Part shown: in pieces, positions 24,539-33,211 of the stretch
Numbering within the stretch: position 1 is the stretch's first letter
How the letters are laid out: every line of letters starts with the position of its first letter
Assembly (NCBI GenBank): GCA_964566895.1
Contig: CAZMJP010000002.1
Coordinates: 1 to 43,359 of the forward strand
Source of the DNA: CAZMJP01 sp964566895
Lineage (GTDB): Bacteria; Patescibacteriota; Patescibacteriia; UBA2591; UBA6264
Length of the DNA stretch: 43,359 bases
Direction: 5' to 3'
Program-made: the position numbers and the translations under genes
Notes under the pieces: generated by a model
Database searches by the model: none
Told to the model about the DNA's origin: nothing
What the model saw: only the letters and a program-made list of their open reading frames with translations

Positions 24539-26299
24539 CTACATCTCTATCAGGACGTCAATACCGAGCAAACTCAATCCTTTTTTAATAACTTCAGCCA
24601 CGCTGGAGATTAAAACCAAGCGGGCGTTCTTTAGGTCGGATTCCGCTTTTAAAACCGGGTGCCGGTGATAAAATTCATTAAACGTCTGGGCTATCTTCAA
24701 TAAATATTGGCACAAATACGTAGGATTGTATATATTTTTTTCTAGATTGACTGAGCGTCGTAGAATATCGGGGTAAATAAACAATAACTTTAAGAGTTTA
24801 ATCTCTTCCTCATTCCCCAAAACTTTATAGTTCACCTTGTCGGAAAGTCCGCCGGTTAAACCGCTCTTTTTAAAAATGGACTGAATTCTAGCATAAGTAT
24901 ATTGAATATACGGACCAGTGTCCCCTTCAAAGGAAAGCGACGCCTGAGGGTCAAAATGAACGTCTTGCCCCGGAGTAAATTTAAGGAAAAAGAATTTCAA
25001 AGCGGCCAAAGCAATGACCTCAGCCCTTTTGGAAATTTCAATCGGGCTGAGGTTCGGAGTTCTTTTCAAAATCTCGCCTTTAGCCAACTGTTCCATCTCG
25101 GAGATAATGTCATCGGCGTCGATAACCTTACCCTCTCTTGATTTCATCTTCCCCTCGGGCAAGAAAACCATCCCATAACTAAGATGATGACAATTTCTAA
25201 CCCAATCAAAACCAAAGCTTTCTAAAATTTTAAACAAGGCTCTGAAATAGTAATCTTGTTCCGAAGCGACGACATAAATTGACTTATTCGGCTTAAACTG
25301 CTTGTGTTTCAGTTTAGCCAAACCGATATCCTGAGTGATGTAAACGCCGGTACCATTGGCTCTAAGCAACACTTTTTTATCCAAACCGTCTTTAGCCAAA
25401 TCAATTTCAATAGCCCCGTCTTCCCTCTTATAACATAACCCCTTTTTTAAGGCCTTTAAAATAATTTTTTTTCCTGAATTATAAATATCGCTTTCATAAT
25501 AAGTATAATCAAAATCAACACCTATTTTCTTATAAGTTTGATTTATCCCATCTATAGCCCACTTATTCATTTTTTGCCATAAGGCAATAGTCTGCGCATC
25601 CCCCTCCTCCCATTTTTCAACTAATTTCTGCGCTTTATCCAAAAGCCCGGGGTTCTTTTTCGCCTTTTGTTCAAACAAAACATAATACTTACCCACGAAA
25701 TGGTCTCCTTTTGTATTCTCCGTCTCCGGAGTTTTTTCTTCGCCCCATTTTTGATACGCCAACATTGACTTACAAATATGTATCCCCCTGTCGTTAATTA
25801 AATTAATCCTGGTCACTTTAAACCCGGCAGCGGAAAACAAATTTGACAATGCCCTTCCTAAAAAATCGTTTCGCAGATGGCCTAAATGTTGAGGTTTATT
25901 CGTGTTGGGAGCCGAATATTCAATTAAAACCTTCCTCCCTTTGCCAAAATTAACATTACCAAATTTATCTTTTTCCTTTAAAATCTCCCGACAAACTGTC
26001 TTAAACCAAGCTTGTTTATTAAGAAAGAAATTAAGATAAGGTCCGACATTTTCCGCTTTCTCCGCAATCTGTTTCAACTCCGGGCTCCAATAACTTTTTA
26101 TTTGGGCCGCTATTTTGTTAACTCCGCCCGGACCAGCAGACGGCCGTCCCAAATACTTGGCTATTTTAAAACAAGAAATGCTTAAATCGCCCATTTTTGG
26201 TTCCGGAGGAATCTCTATCTCAAAATCAAAATCGGAAGGCAAATTAAAAACCTTCCTGACAAAATCAACAATTTTCTTCTTGATGTCGGAGATAATCAT
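24539..26299 (-). CDS. argS: Arginyl-tRNA synthetase
   Basis: Class I synthetase charging tRNA-Arg. 586 aa. HIGH-type motif HLGH at 138-141 inside EYSAPNTNKPQHLGHLRND, KMSKS-type motif GKMKSREGK, and the C-terminal DALR anticodon-binding domain with FNEFYHRHPVL. The N-terminal Arg-tRNA synthetase domain is present (MGDLSISCFKIAKYLG). It begins 3 bp after the gap stop codon, with GGGAG inside the end of gap as a possible SD. Confidence 0.97.
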   Translation of the reverse strand: MIISDIKKKIVDFVRKVFNLPSDFDFEIEIPPEPKMGDLSISCFKIAKYLGRPSAGPGGVNKIAAQIKSYWSPELKQIAEKAENVGPYLNFFLNKQAWFKTVCREILKEKDKFGNVNFGKGRKVLIEYSAPNTNKPQHLGHLRNDFLGRALSNLFSAAGFKVTRINLINDRGIHICKSMLAYQKWGEEKTPETENTKGDHFVGKYYVLFEQKAKKNPGLLDKAQKLVEKWEEGDAQTIALWQKMNKWAIDGINQTYKKIGVDFDYTYYESDIYNSGKKIILKALKKGLCYKREDGAIEIDLAKDGLDKKVLLRANGTGVYITQDIGLAKLKHKQFKPNKSIYVVASEQDYYFRALFKILESFGFDWVRNCHHLSYGMVFLPEGKMKSREGKVIDADDIISEMEQLAKGEILKRTPNLSPIEISKRAEVIALAALKFFFLKFTPGQDVHFDPQASLSFEGDTGPYIQYTYARIQSIFKKSGLTGGLSDKVNYKVLGNEEEIKLLKLLFIYPDILRRSVNLEKNIYNPTYLCQYLLKIAQTFNEFYHRHPVLKAESDLKNARLVLISSVAEVIKKGLSLLGIDVLIEM

Positions 26300-26302
26300 A
26301 CT

Positions 26303-27307
26303 TTATTTGCTCCCTATATATTCAGCCATCTCAACAAACCGACAAGCGTAGCCATATTCGTTGTCATACCAAGCAACCACTTTAATAAGATTTCCCCCGC
26401 AAACTCCGGTCAAACTGAGGTCAACAATAGTCGAATGAGAATCGCCAATAAAATCAGAAGAAACCAATGGCTGATCAATTACGCCCAAAATACCTTTTAA
26501 TTGGCCATTAGCCATTTGTTTAAATTTATTATTGACTTGTTTTACCGTGGTTGATTTTTTCACTAAACAAACCAAATCAATCATAGAAACAACTGGCACA
26601 GGAACGCGTATGGCGATGCCTTCAAGTCTACCTTTTAATTCAGGAATGGCGGCAATAACCGATTTGGTCGCTCCGGTGGTTGTCGGAATGATATTTTGAG
26701 CCGCAGCCCGAGACCGACGCAAATCCGAATGAGATAAATCAAGCAACCTCTGGTCATTGGTGTAAGCATGAACAGTGGTCATTGAGCTATACTCAACTCC
26801 GTATTCGTCGTTCAAAGCCTTAATTAAAGGGGCTAAACAATTAGTTGTGCAAGAACCGTTGGAAATAATCAAGTCCTTCTTGGGGTCAAATTTTTTCTGA
26901 TTAACTCCCAAGACATAGGTCGGTATATCCGGATCTTTTGGCGGAGCCGAGAGAATGACTCTTCTCGCCCCAGCTTTCAAATGCTCTCCGGCTAATTCTT
27001 TAGTAACAAATCTGCCCGTGCTTTCCAAAACAATGTCTATACCTAAGTCTTTCCAGGGCAATTTCCCCGGCTCTTTTTCAGAATAGACGGGATATTTTTT
27101 ATTATTCACAATCAGATGATTTTCATCATAGCCAACTTTACCGTCAAACCGACCATAAATAGAGTCGTATTTCAAAAGATGAGCCAAAGTTTCAGTGTCA
27201 GTCAAATCATTGATGGCCACAATCTTCAATTTTTTGGACTTGAGAGCTAATCGGAAACTCGGCCGCCCGATCCTTCCAAAACCGTTAATAGCAATTTTTA
27301 TAAACAT
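26303..27307 (-). CDS. gap: Glyceraldehyde-3-phosphate dehydrogenase
   Basis: Glycolytic enzyme oxidising glyceraldehyde 3-phosphate to 1,3-bisphosphoglycerate. 334 aa from ATG 27307; an upstream TTG would add three residues. N-terminal Rossmann motif INGFGRIGRP; Asp after the second strand (AINDLTD) favours NAD. Catalytic SNGSCTTNCLAP gives Cys153; the C-terminal WYDNEYGYACR is conserved. Together with ppsA it fits a sugar-interconverting central metabolism. Coupled to argS. Confidence 0.97.
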   Translation of the reverse strand: MFIKIAINGFGRIGRPSFRLALKSKKLKIVAINDLTDTETLAHLLKYDSIYGRFDGKVGYDENHLIVNNKKYPVYSEKEPGKLPWKDLGIDIVLESTGRFVTKELAGEHLKAGARRVILSAPPKDPDIPTYVLGVNQKKFDPKKDLIISNGSCTTNCLAPLIKALNDEYGVEYSSMTTVHAYTNDQRLLDLSHSDLRRSRAAAQNIIPTTTGATKSVIAAIPELKGRLEGIAIRVPVPVVSMIDLVCLVKKSTTVKQVNNKFKQMANGQLKGILGVIDQPLVSSDFIGDSHSTIVDLSLTGVCGGNLIKVVAWYDNEYGYACRFVEMAEYIGSK

Positions 27308-27396
27308 AGAAATCAAAAATTAAATAATTAAGTATTATCTCCTCTCGCCCCATATTAAGCTCTGTTTTGGCATGAGACCCGCCCGGTTTACTCTAA

Positions 27397-28032
27397 TTAC
27401 TTATTCAAGGCCTCAACAATTTTTTGCCCGAATTCTTTAGCCGCCGAAGGTCCATTGGCGGTAATTAATTTCCCGTCAATTACCACCGCCTCGTCCGTAT
27501 AATCAGCTCCCTGACTCTTTAGAATTTCAATCATCTCCTGAGCTAAAGGGTCAGACCAAACCGTCGCCCTTTTGTTTTCTAAAACGCCAGCTTTTGCTAA
27601 AATCGTCGGGGCAAGGCAAATCGCGCCCAAAACCTTATTCTGCTCCATGGCCAACTGAGCTAATTTATGGGCCAACGGGTCACTTTCATATTCTGAAGCC
27701 CCGGGTCCGCCAATGAAAACAATGGCGTCAAAATCATCCGGTTTAACTTGATCAAGGGTTAAATCAACTTCCACCTGTTGGCCGAGTTTACCAACCGCCG
27801 ACCCCTTTTTCGAGCTGGCGACGGTTACCTCGACGCCAGAACTCTCCAAAATCCGTCTTGTCTCGTCATATTCAAAATCTTGAAACCCCTCAAAGGCGAT
27901 GATTAAAACCGCTTTTTTAGAACTTATAATTTCCATAGGAATAATTTTTTCTTGTTCATCGCTTTTAACGCAGCCGGCTAAAACAACCGCCATTAAAAGG
28001 ATGATTAACAAGACGGCTATTTTTATTTTCAT
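27397..28032 (-). CDS. DJ-1/PfpI family lipoprotein
   Basis: 211 aa. The first 21 residues are a lipoprotein signal peptide ending LAGC (Cys21). The rest is a DJ-1/PfpI domain: VLIIAFEGFQDFEYDETRRIL, FIGGPGASEY, and the nucleophile elbow GAICLAPTIL with Cys139. The family includes glyoxalases, deglycase-like proteins, proteases and chaperones and is usually cytosolic. Exported, lipid-anchored members are unusual. The function here is open; peptidase-like or aldehyde-detoxifying activity at the surface is possible. Confidence 0.85.
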   Translation of the reverse strand: MKIKIAVLLIILLMAVVLAGCVKSDEQEKIIPMEIISSKKAVLIIAFEGFQDFEYDETRRILESSGVEVTVASSKKGSAVGKLGQQVEVDLTLDQVKPDDFDAIVFIGGPGASEYESDPLAHKLAQLAMEQNKVLGAICLAPTILAKAGVLENKRATVWSDPLAQEMIEILKSQGADYTDEAVVIDGKLITANGPSAAKEFGQKIVEALNK

Positions 28033-28084
28033 TTTTTATGATAAATTAAAAAATAAAAAGATTTATCCAGTTAAGAGAGTTGTC

Positions 28085-28960
28085 TTAATGTCCCAATAAT
28101 TTAACTTCAGCCAAAGGAACCTCCGCTCTGGTTCCTTTTTCTTCTCCTTGTCCTGTCTCTTCAATAACGATGGTTTGTTTTAAAATGTGCCAATCAACCA
28201 CCTTCCCTTTGCCCTTTTTGGTTTTAACCTTACTGCCTATTGGCGGCAATTTTTTTATCAGCTCTTTGTACATTTCTTCCTCATAAGACAAACAACACTT
28301 GAGCCGTCCGCAAATACCGGTTAATCGTTCTGAACCGCGCTGAAAAAGCTGCTGGTCCAACATCATATCTACGCTGACATTACCTAATTTACCTAAAAAA
28401 CTGCTGCAGCAAAGACCTCTACCGCAGGGACCAATACCCCCAGCCCAGCCTGCTTCTTGCCGGACCCCAATCTGGTACATTCTAACCGATTTATGAAATT
28501 CCTGAACCAAATCCTTAACTAAACCGCGAAAGTCTACCCTGTTTAGAGCTATAAAAGCAAAAGTTATTTTCCCCCCGTCAAAAGCAAAAAGAACGTCAAC
28601 AATTTTCATTGGCAACTTTCCCTTTTTTACCAAAACTTCGCACTTCTTTATTGCTTGTTCCTTATTCTGATTTCTTTGCTTCCATTTCTCTATATCGTCA
28701 GGATAGGCCTTTCTTAAAATAAAATTAGCTTCCTCTGTCTTACTCGGGACTTCGGAGGGCGAGATTTCCGTCTCTTCAACCTTTTCGCCCTTTTCTTCAA
28801 TCTTTATTATTTTGCCTAAATCCGTGCCTAATTCAGTCTTAATAATTACCGAATCCCCAATTTGAAATTGATCTTTGACAATCATTTCGCCCCCCCTCAT
28901 TTGCGACAGTTGAACTGGCGTGCTATCCCAAGAAGCTAATTGAACGTAAACAGTAATCAT
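28085..28960 (-). CDS. PSP1 domain protein (YaaT-like)
   Basis: 291 aa. The PSP1 C-terminal domain is clear: GPCGRGLCCSSFL, LTGICGRLKCCLSYEEEMY, with six or more Cys, then IGSKVKTKKGKGKVVDW. In Bacillus, YaaT belongs to the RicAFT complex that directs RNase Y and phosphorelay events and carries Fe-S clusters; Cys pairs here fit that. The N-terminus (VYVQLASWDSTPVQL) matches the family start. It lies downstream of tsf with a 57-bp spacer that shows no signals. Confidence 0.85.
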   Translation of the reverse strand: MITVYVQLASWDSTPVQLSQMRGGEMIVKDQFQIGDSVIIKTELGTDLGKIIKIEEKGEKVEETEISPSEVPSKTEEANFILRKAYPDDIEKWKQRNQNKEQAIKKCEVLVKKGKLPMKIVDVLFAFDGGKITFAFIALNRVDFRGLVKDLVQEFHKSVRMYQIGVRQEAGWAGGIGPCGRGLCCSSFLGKLGNVSVDMMLDQQLFQRGSERLTGICGRLKCCLSYEEEMYKELIKKLPPIGSKVKTKKGKGKVVDWHILKQTIVIEETGQGEEKGTRAEVPLAEVKLLGH

Positions 28961-29017
28961 TTAGCGGATAAGCAATTTAACAAATTAGCAAAAACGGGAA
29001 AACTAAAAGACCTAATT

Positions 29018-29596
29018 TCACAACGCAAATCTAATAAATCTTTTAACCTGAATGTTTTCCCCCAACTTGGCTATCTCATTTTGAATCAATTCTTTAACGC
29101 TCACTTTATCATCTTTGATAAAGGGCTGATTTAATAAACAAACCTCCTGATAAAATTTCTCCAATTTTCCGTTAATTATCTTTTCTTTTATTTGACCGGA
29201 TTTTTTAGAGTCTATCCCCTGGCTATAAATCTCTTTTTCTTTTCTAATCACTTGTTCGGGAATTTGTTCCGGGCTAACCCAGGCTGGATTAGCGGCGGCA
29301 ATTTGCATAGCCAAATCATGGGCCAGTTGTCTAAATTCTTCGTTTCTGGCCACAAAATCAGTCTGACAAACTACTTCAACTAAAACTCCAATCTTATTAT
29401 TAGAATGAATATATGACCCGATAACGCCTTCGTTGGTTGGTTTAATCTCCTTATTCTGGGCAATCTTTCGGCCTTCTTTTCTTAATATCTCCAGAGCCTC
29501 ATCCAAGTCGCCCTTGGCCTGCCGAAAAGCTTTTTGACAATCTGAAAATCCTGCTCCACTTATTTCTCTTAATTGTTTTATAATTTTTGCATCCAT
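29018..29596 (-). CDS. tsf: Elongation factor Ts
   Basis: Nucleotide exchange factor of EF-Tu. 192 aa, the short form (like Thermus, versus about 280 in E. coli), with a single core subdomain. LREISGAGFSDCQKAF is the N-terminal UBA-like domain and CQTDFVARNEEF the EF-Tu contact motif. It lies 172 bp downstream of rpsB; the spacer holds an imperfect hairpin (about 29707-29746) and an AT-rich repeat of TTTTAATG type before the ATG. Confidence 0.96.
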   Translation of the reverse strand: MDAKIIKQLREISGAGFSDCQKAFRQAKGDLDEALEILRKEGRKIAQNKEIKPTNEGVIGSYIHSNNKIGVLVEVVCQTDFVARNEEFRQLAHDLAMQIAAANPAWVSPEQIPEQVIRKEKEIYSQGIDSKKSGQIKEKIINGKLEKFYQEVCLLNQPFIKDDKVSVKELIQNEIAKLGENIQVKRFIRFAL

Positions 29597-29768
29597 ATTA
29601 AAACATTAAATCATTAAAACGTTGGGACAGCTAACAATAGGAATTGAGGCTAAAAACCGGCTTAGATTCATCGCGGGAACAATTATTAATTTCTAACGGA
29701 ATCTGGGGAAAGGGTTTAGGGCCTTATCTTTGCCTTAACCCTTAGACCTTAACTGATCTTTTTATGTT

Positions 29769-30512
29769 CTAGTGCTCTTGCGTTTTTTTTGTTTTTTCTC
29801 TTCCCCGCTCTACAGCCTCGGCAACCAAGCTGGTAATTAATTCAATTGACTTAATCGCGTCGTCGTTGGCCGGGATTGGCCAATCGATAAGTTCTGGATT
29901 GGCGTTGGTGTCAACCACAGCTACGGTTGGTATTTTAGACCTTCTCGCTTCTCTAACGCCCGTTTTTTCTTTAACAATGTCAATTATATAAATTATATCC
30001 GGTTTCCTTTTAAGATTTTTTATTCCGCCGACTAAGGTTTGCAGTTTATCCAATTTTTTTAAAAATTCATGCCGCTCTTTTTTAGTATATTTTTCCCATT
30101 CTCCCTCATCTTTCTCTTTTTGCATTTTATTGAACTTTTCAATTAAGCCCGAGATGGTGGAAAAATTAGTCAAGATACCTCCCAACCAACGTTCAGTAAC
30201 ATAAGGAATATCTAATTTTTCAGCATACTTTTTAACAATATCTTTAGCCGCCGGTTTGGTGCCAACAAATAAGATGTTAGCCCCCTGACTGACAGAGCTA
30301 GCGATAAAATTAAGAGCTCCCCGAAGTTTTTCAGACGTTTTCTCTAAATCAATAATATGAATTGTATTTTTAGCGCCGTAAATATATGGGTCCATTTGGG
30401 GAGAATGTCTTGTTGTTTTATGCCCTAAATGAAGGCCGGCTTTAGCCATATCCAAAGTAGATGGAATCTTCACCTCATTAGAAACGGAGATTTTTTGTTT
30501 ATCTGTTGCCAT
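29769..30512 (-). CDS. rpsB: Ribosomal protein uS2
   Basis: Small-subunit protein. 247 aa from ATG 30512; a TTG four codons upstream is less likely. Motifs LGHKTTRHSPQMDPYIYGAKNTIHIIDL, WLGGILTNF, and VVDTNANPELIDWPIPANDDA are diagnostic. The leader carries a hairpin with AGGAGG (30541-30578). Upstream of tsf, the usual rpsB-tsf order. Confidence 0.97.
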   Translation of the reverse strand: MATDKQKISVSNEVKIPSTLDMAKAGLHLGHKTTRHSPQMDPYIYGAKNTIHIIDLEKTSEKLRGALNFIASSVSQGANILFVGTKPAAKDIVKKYAEKLDIPYVTERWLGGILTNFSTISGLIEKFNKMQKEKDEGEWEKYTKKERHEFLKKLDKLQTLVGGIKNLKRKPDIIYIIDIVKEKTGVREARRSKIPTVAVVDTNANPELIDWPIPANDDAIKSIELITSLVAEAVERGREKTKKTQEH

Positions 30513-30540
30513 AAGTTTATTCAATCAAATTAAGTTATCG

Positions 30541-30578
30541 CCCCGCCGCTAAAAGAAAAAATTAAACCTCCTACGGGG
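30541..30578 (-). promoter_or_regulatory. Structured leader of rpsB
   Basis: CCCCG (minus, 30578-30574) pairs with CGGGG (30545-30541). AGGAGG lies inside the hairpin about 50 nt before the ATG, too far to serve as SD. It may be an S2 autoregulatory leader; I cannot match it to a known family. Confidence 0.4.
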
Positions 30579-30593
30579 AATCAAACCAATCTT

Positions 30594-30621
30594 AGTATAA
30601 CATAATCATAGAAAAAAGCAA
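30594..30621 (-). promoter_or_regulatory. Promoter of rpsB
   Basis: Minus strand TTGCTT (30621-30616), 16-bp spacer, TATACT (30599-30594). It is divergent from the rpmE promoter, whose -35 begins at 30627. Confidence 0.55.
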
Positions 30622-30626
30622 AATAC

Positions 30627-30654
30627 TTGTCAAATATTTTATTTATGTTAAAAT
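30627..30654 (+). promoter_or_regulatory. Promoter of rpmE (leaderless)
   Basis: TTGTCA (30627-30632), 16-bp spacer, TAAAAT (30649-30654). The rpmE ATG is at 30662, so transcription should begin at the start codon. Confidence 0.65.
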
Positions 30655-30661
30655 AACTCCT

Positions 30662-30946
30662 ATGAAAAAGGATATTCACCCAAAATATTATCCAAAAGCG
30701 AAAATAAAATGCGCCTGCGGCGCGAAATTTACTATCGGCTCAACCGTCGAAAACGCGAACGTGGAGATTTGTTCAAATTGCCATCCGCTTTATACCGGGA
30801 AACAAAAATTTATTGATACAGCCGGAAGATTGGAAAGATATCAAAAAATAGTTGAAAAGTCAAAAATACTGAAACAGGGCAAAAAAAGCAAGGGAGAAAA
30901 GGTTAATCCCAAGGGAAAAAAGTTAGTCCCGGGGAAAAAAACATAA
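30662..30946 (+). CDS. rpmE: Ribosomal protein bL31 (zinc-binding type)
   Basis: 94 aa. MKKDIHPKYYPKAKIKCACGAKF gives CxC (Cys at 18 and 20), and EICSNCHPLYTGKQKFIDTAGR the CxxC, forming the zinc site of the C+ type. A basic Lys-rich tail (about 65-94) extends beyond the usual length. The ATG follows the -10 box by seven bases, so the mRNA is probably leaderless; no SD. prfA follows at 39 bp. Confidence 0.96.
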   Translation: MKKDIHPKYYPKAKIKCACGAKFTIGSTVENANVEICSNCHPLYTGKQKFIDTAGRLERYQKIVEKSKILKQGKKSKGEKVNPKGKKLVPGKKT

Positions 30947-30985
30947 AAACATGAGAACAAGTTGTTTCAATGTTTTAATGATTCT

Positions 30986-32029
30986 ATGGAAAACCAATCT
31001 AATGGACTAAAAAAACAACTGGAGAATCTGGAAAACCAGTTACAAGATCCTCAAATCTATAACAACCAGGCAAAACTAAAACAAACCTCTAGAGAATATA
31101 GTCAACTGAAAGACCTGATAAGAAAATCTGAACAATTGAAAGAAATTAACAGAAAAATATCTGAAACTGAAAAATTGTTAGCCTGTGAATCCGACCAAGA
31201 CATAATTAAGATGGCTAAAGAAGAAATAGAAAGCTTGCAGAAAGAACAACAAATCTTGGAAAAAGAAATCAACAAAGAAATAAAACCGAAATCGGTAATT
31301 GACGAAAAGGATGTCATTATAGAAATCAGGGCCGGAACCGGCGGAGAAGAAGCGGGTCTATTCACCGCTGATTTATTCAGGATGTATTCGCGATTTGCTG
31401 AAAAAAAACGCTGGCAAACTTATTTAATTTCATCCAATCCAACCGACATCGGCGGATTTAAAGAAATAATATTTGGAATCAAGGGCCCAGGAGCTTACTC
31501 TCTACTCAAAAATGAAAGCGGAGTCCACCGAGTCCAACGGATCCCGGAAACAGAAAAAAACGGCCGCGTTCATACCTCAGCCGCTTCGGTGGTCATTTTA
31601 CCAGAAGCCAACCCGATAGATATAAAAATAAACCCTGAAGATTTAAAAATTGAGGCCTTTCGGGCTTCGGGCCACGGCGGTCAAAACGTCCAAAAAAACG
31701 CTTCGGCAATCAGAATCACCCACCGACCAAGCGGTTTAACCGTCGCCTGCCAGGACGAAAGAGCTCAAACACAAAATAAAGAAAAGGCTCTGACTGTTTT
31801 GCGCTCTCGACTCTTGGCTATTGAACAAGAAAAAAAGAATAAAGATTTAAAAGAGAAAAGACTATCCCAAATTGGCAGCGGCGACCGTTCAGAAAAAATC
31901 AGAACCTATAATTATCCTCAGGGACGAATTACCGACCACAGAATTAAAAAGTCCTGGTATGATTTTGAACAAATTATGGACGGGGACCTCGATTCAATAA
32001 TTGAAACCTTGCAAGACAAAACATCATAA
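30986..32029 (+). CDS. prfA: Peptide chain release factor 1
   Basis: Releases nascent peptides at UAA and UAG. 347 aa from ATG 30986; an upstream TTG at 30962 would add eight residues. The domain-3 motif SGHGGQNVQKNASAIR carries the catalytic GGQ. The codon-recognition tripeptide is PET in RVQRIPETEKNGRVHTSA, a PxT form typical of RF1, rather than the SPF of RF2. N-terminal helices span about 1-95. It follows rpmE. Confidence 0.95.
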   Translation: MENQSNGLKKQLENLENQLQDPQIYNNQAKLKQTSREYSQLKDLIRKSEQLKEINRKISETEKLLACESDQDIIKMAKEEIESLQKEQQILEKEINKEIKPKSVIDEKDVIIEIRAGTGGEEAGLFTADLFRMYSRFAEKKRWQTYLISSNPTDIGGFKEIIFGIKGPGAYSLLKNESGVHRVQRIPETEKNGRVHTSAASVVILPEANPIDIKINPEDLKIEAFRASGHGGQNVQKNASAIRITHRPSGLTVACQDERAQTQNKEKALTVLRSRLLAIEQEKKNKDLKEKRLSQIGSGDRSEKIRTYNYPQGRITDHRIKKSWYDFEQIMDGDLDSIIETLQDKTS

Positions 32030-32081
32030 CCCATAATGACAAAAGAATCAATCAAAGCGCTATAAAACAAAAAAATTACCA

Positions 32082-32103
32082 TCAGACTAAATTATTAGTC
32101 TGA
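32082..32103. terminator. Hairpin between convergent prfA and DUF3048 genes
   Basis: TCAGACTAA (32082-32090) and TTAGTCTGA (32095-32103), a perfect nine-pair stem with an ATTA loop. On the minus strand ATTTTTTTG lies about five bases beyond, so it is a plausible terminator for the minus-strand operon and possibly for both directions. Confidence 0.55.
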
Positions 32104-32113
32104 AGGCGGACGC

Positions 32114-33202
32114 TCAATATAGTACTCGGTGATTTTTAGAAACAATCTCTATCCAAATTGTTCCCGGCAAAAATTTTATTTCCTCACTCTCAAGGTCGTA
32201 AAATTTAGTCCGCGAGTTTTGCTCCAATTTCTCCCATCTCCCCTGCTTTAAAAAACCGTTTTGAAAAATAAGCGCTTCCCCTTGACCGATAGTTTTAATA
32301 AATCGCCGACCAACTTCGTCCAAGATATTTATTTCGGTTTTCTGAATAACTAAATTTTCAACTCCGATCTGCCTTCCGCTCTGATCAAAAAACGGTTGGC
32401 CGTCCTGGAAGCGCAAATAAACCTGATTATCTTTGTCAAACTGCCAAACAACCGGCTGGCGGTAATCAATTTTAACTATTACCCCGCTCTCCTCTTCTTT
32501 TTTTTCGCCGCTTGAAAGGGAAAGGGTCGGGAGGCTTTCAAATCCCCAGTCTTCAAAATCTGGACTAATTGCATTAACCAGATTTTTTTTATTTATCAGA
32601 CTAACGATTGATTGCCTGGAAATATATAAATTGTGCGGACCTTGTCTTTGCTCATCACGCCAGAAATAACCTCCGTCTCCGCTAATTTCGTCTAAATCGT
32701 AAATAATGGAATAAAAATGTTGGCTAATCTTCTGCAACGCTTCACTGCTACCTCCGGCATGAACGAAAATCGCCCCATACTCTCCCGCCCAATCAACTAA
32801 ATAAGGTCTGGCTGACCTAACCGGACCAATCTCATCCGGCAAAAAATCTTGGTCAAATACAGCCAAAAAACGAGTAATGTCAGCTTCAACCGGAGCTTCA
32901 TAAACAACCGAGGCCCGGTCAACGCCGCTGATTGGTAAAGACTCCTTCAAATTATCCAAAACAACAGCTATCGGCAACTTATCAAAACGATTCTCCTGAA
33001 GCTGTTCAACAACCAGCGGCTCCCCAATATCTTCAAAACCTTGCCAATCAGGAAAAACTTCTCGTCCGATAGAAACATCTTGACTACTAAAAACTTCTTG
33101 GTTGGATAATTGATTTTTATGACGATCAGGCAATAAAATAAAGAATAACGTCAAAAAAAAGACCAAACTGACCAGTCCAACTATTTTTGTAAAATTAGAC
33201 AT
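32114..33202 (-). CDS. DUF3048 (YerB-like) membrane-anchored protein
   Basis: 362 aa. An N-terminal membrane helix (8-25) is followed by the DUF3048 domain: LPIAVVLDNLKESLPISGVDRASVVYEAPVEADITRFLAVF, GPVRSARPYLVDWA, FVHAGGS, DEQRQGPHNLY. A second domain follows (about 220-362). Exported proteins of this family are common in Firmicutes and Patescibacteria; function unknown, envelope-related by location. It starts 9 bp after the bL25 stop. Confidence 0.85.
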   Translation of the reverse strand: MSNFTKIVGLVSLVFFLTLFFILLPDRHKNQLSNQEVFSSQDVSIGREVFPDWQGFEDIGEPLVVEQLQENRFDKLPIAVVLDNLKESLPISGVDRASVVYEAPVEADITRFLAVFDQDFLPDEIGPVRSARPYLVDWAGEYGAIFVHAGGSSEALQKISQHFYSIIYDLDEISGDGGYFWRDEQRQGPHNLYISRQSIVSLINKKNLVNAISPDFEDWGFESLPTLSLSSGEKKEEESGVIVKIDYRQPVVWQFDKDNQVYLRFQDGQPFFDQSGRQIGVENLVIQKTEINILDEVGRRFIKTIGQGEALIFQNGFLKQGRWEKLEQNSRTKFYDLESEEIKFLPGTIWIEIVSKNHRVLY

Positions 33203-33211
33203 TGATACGAA

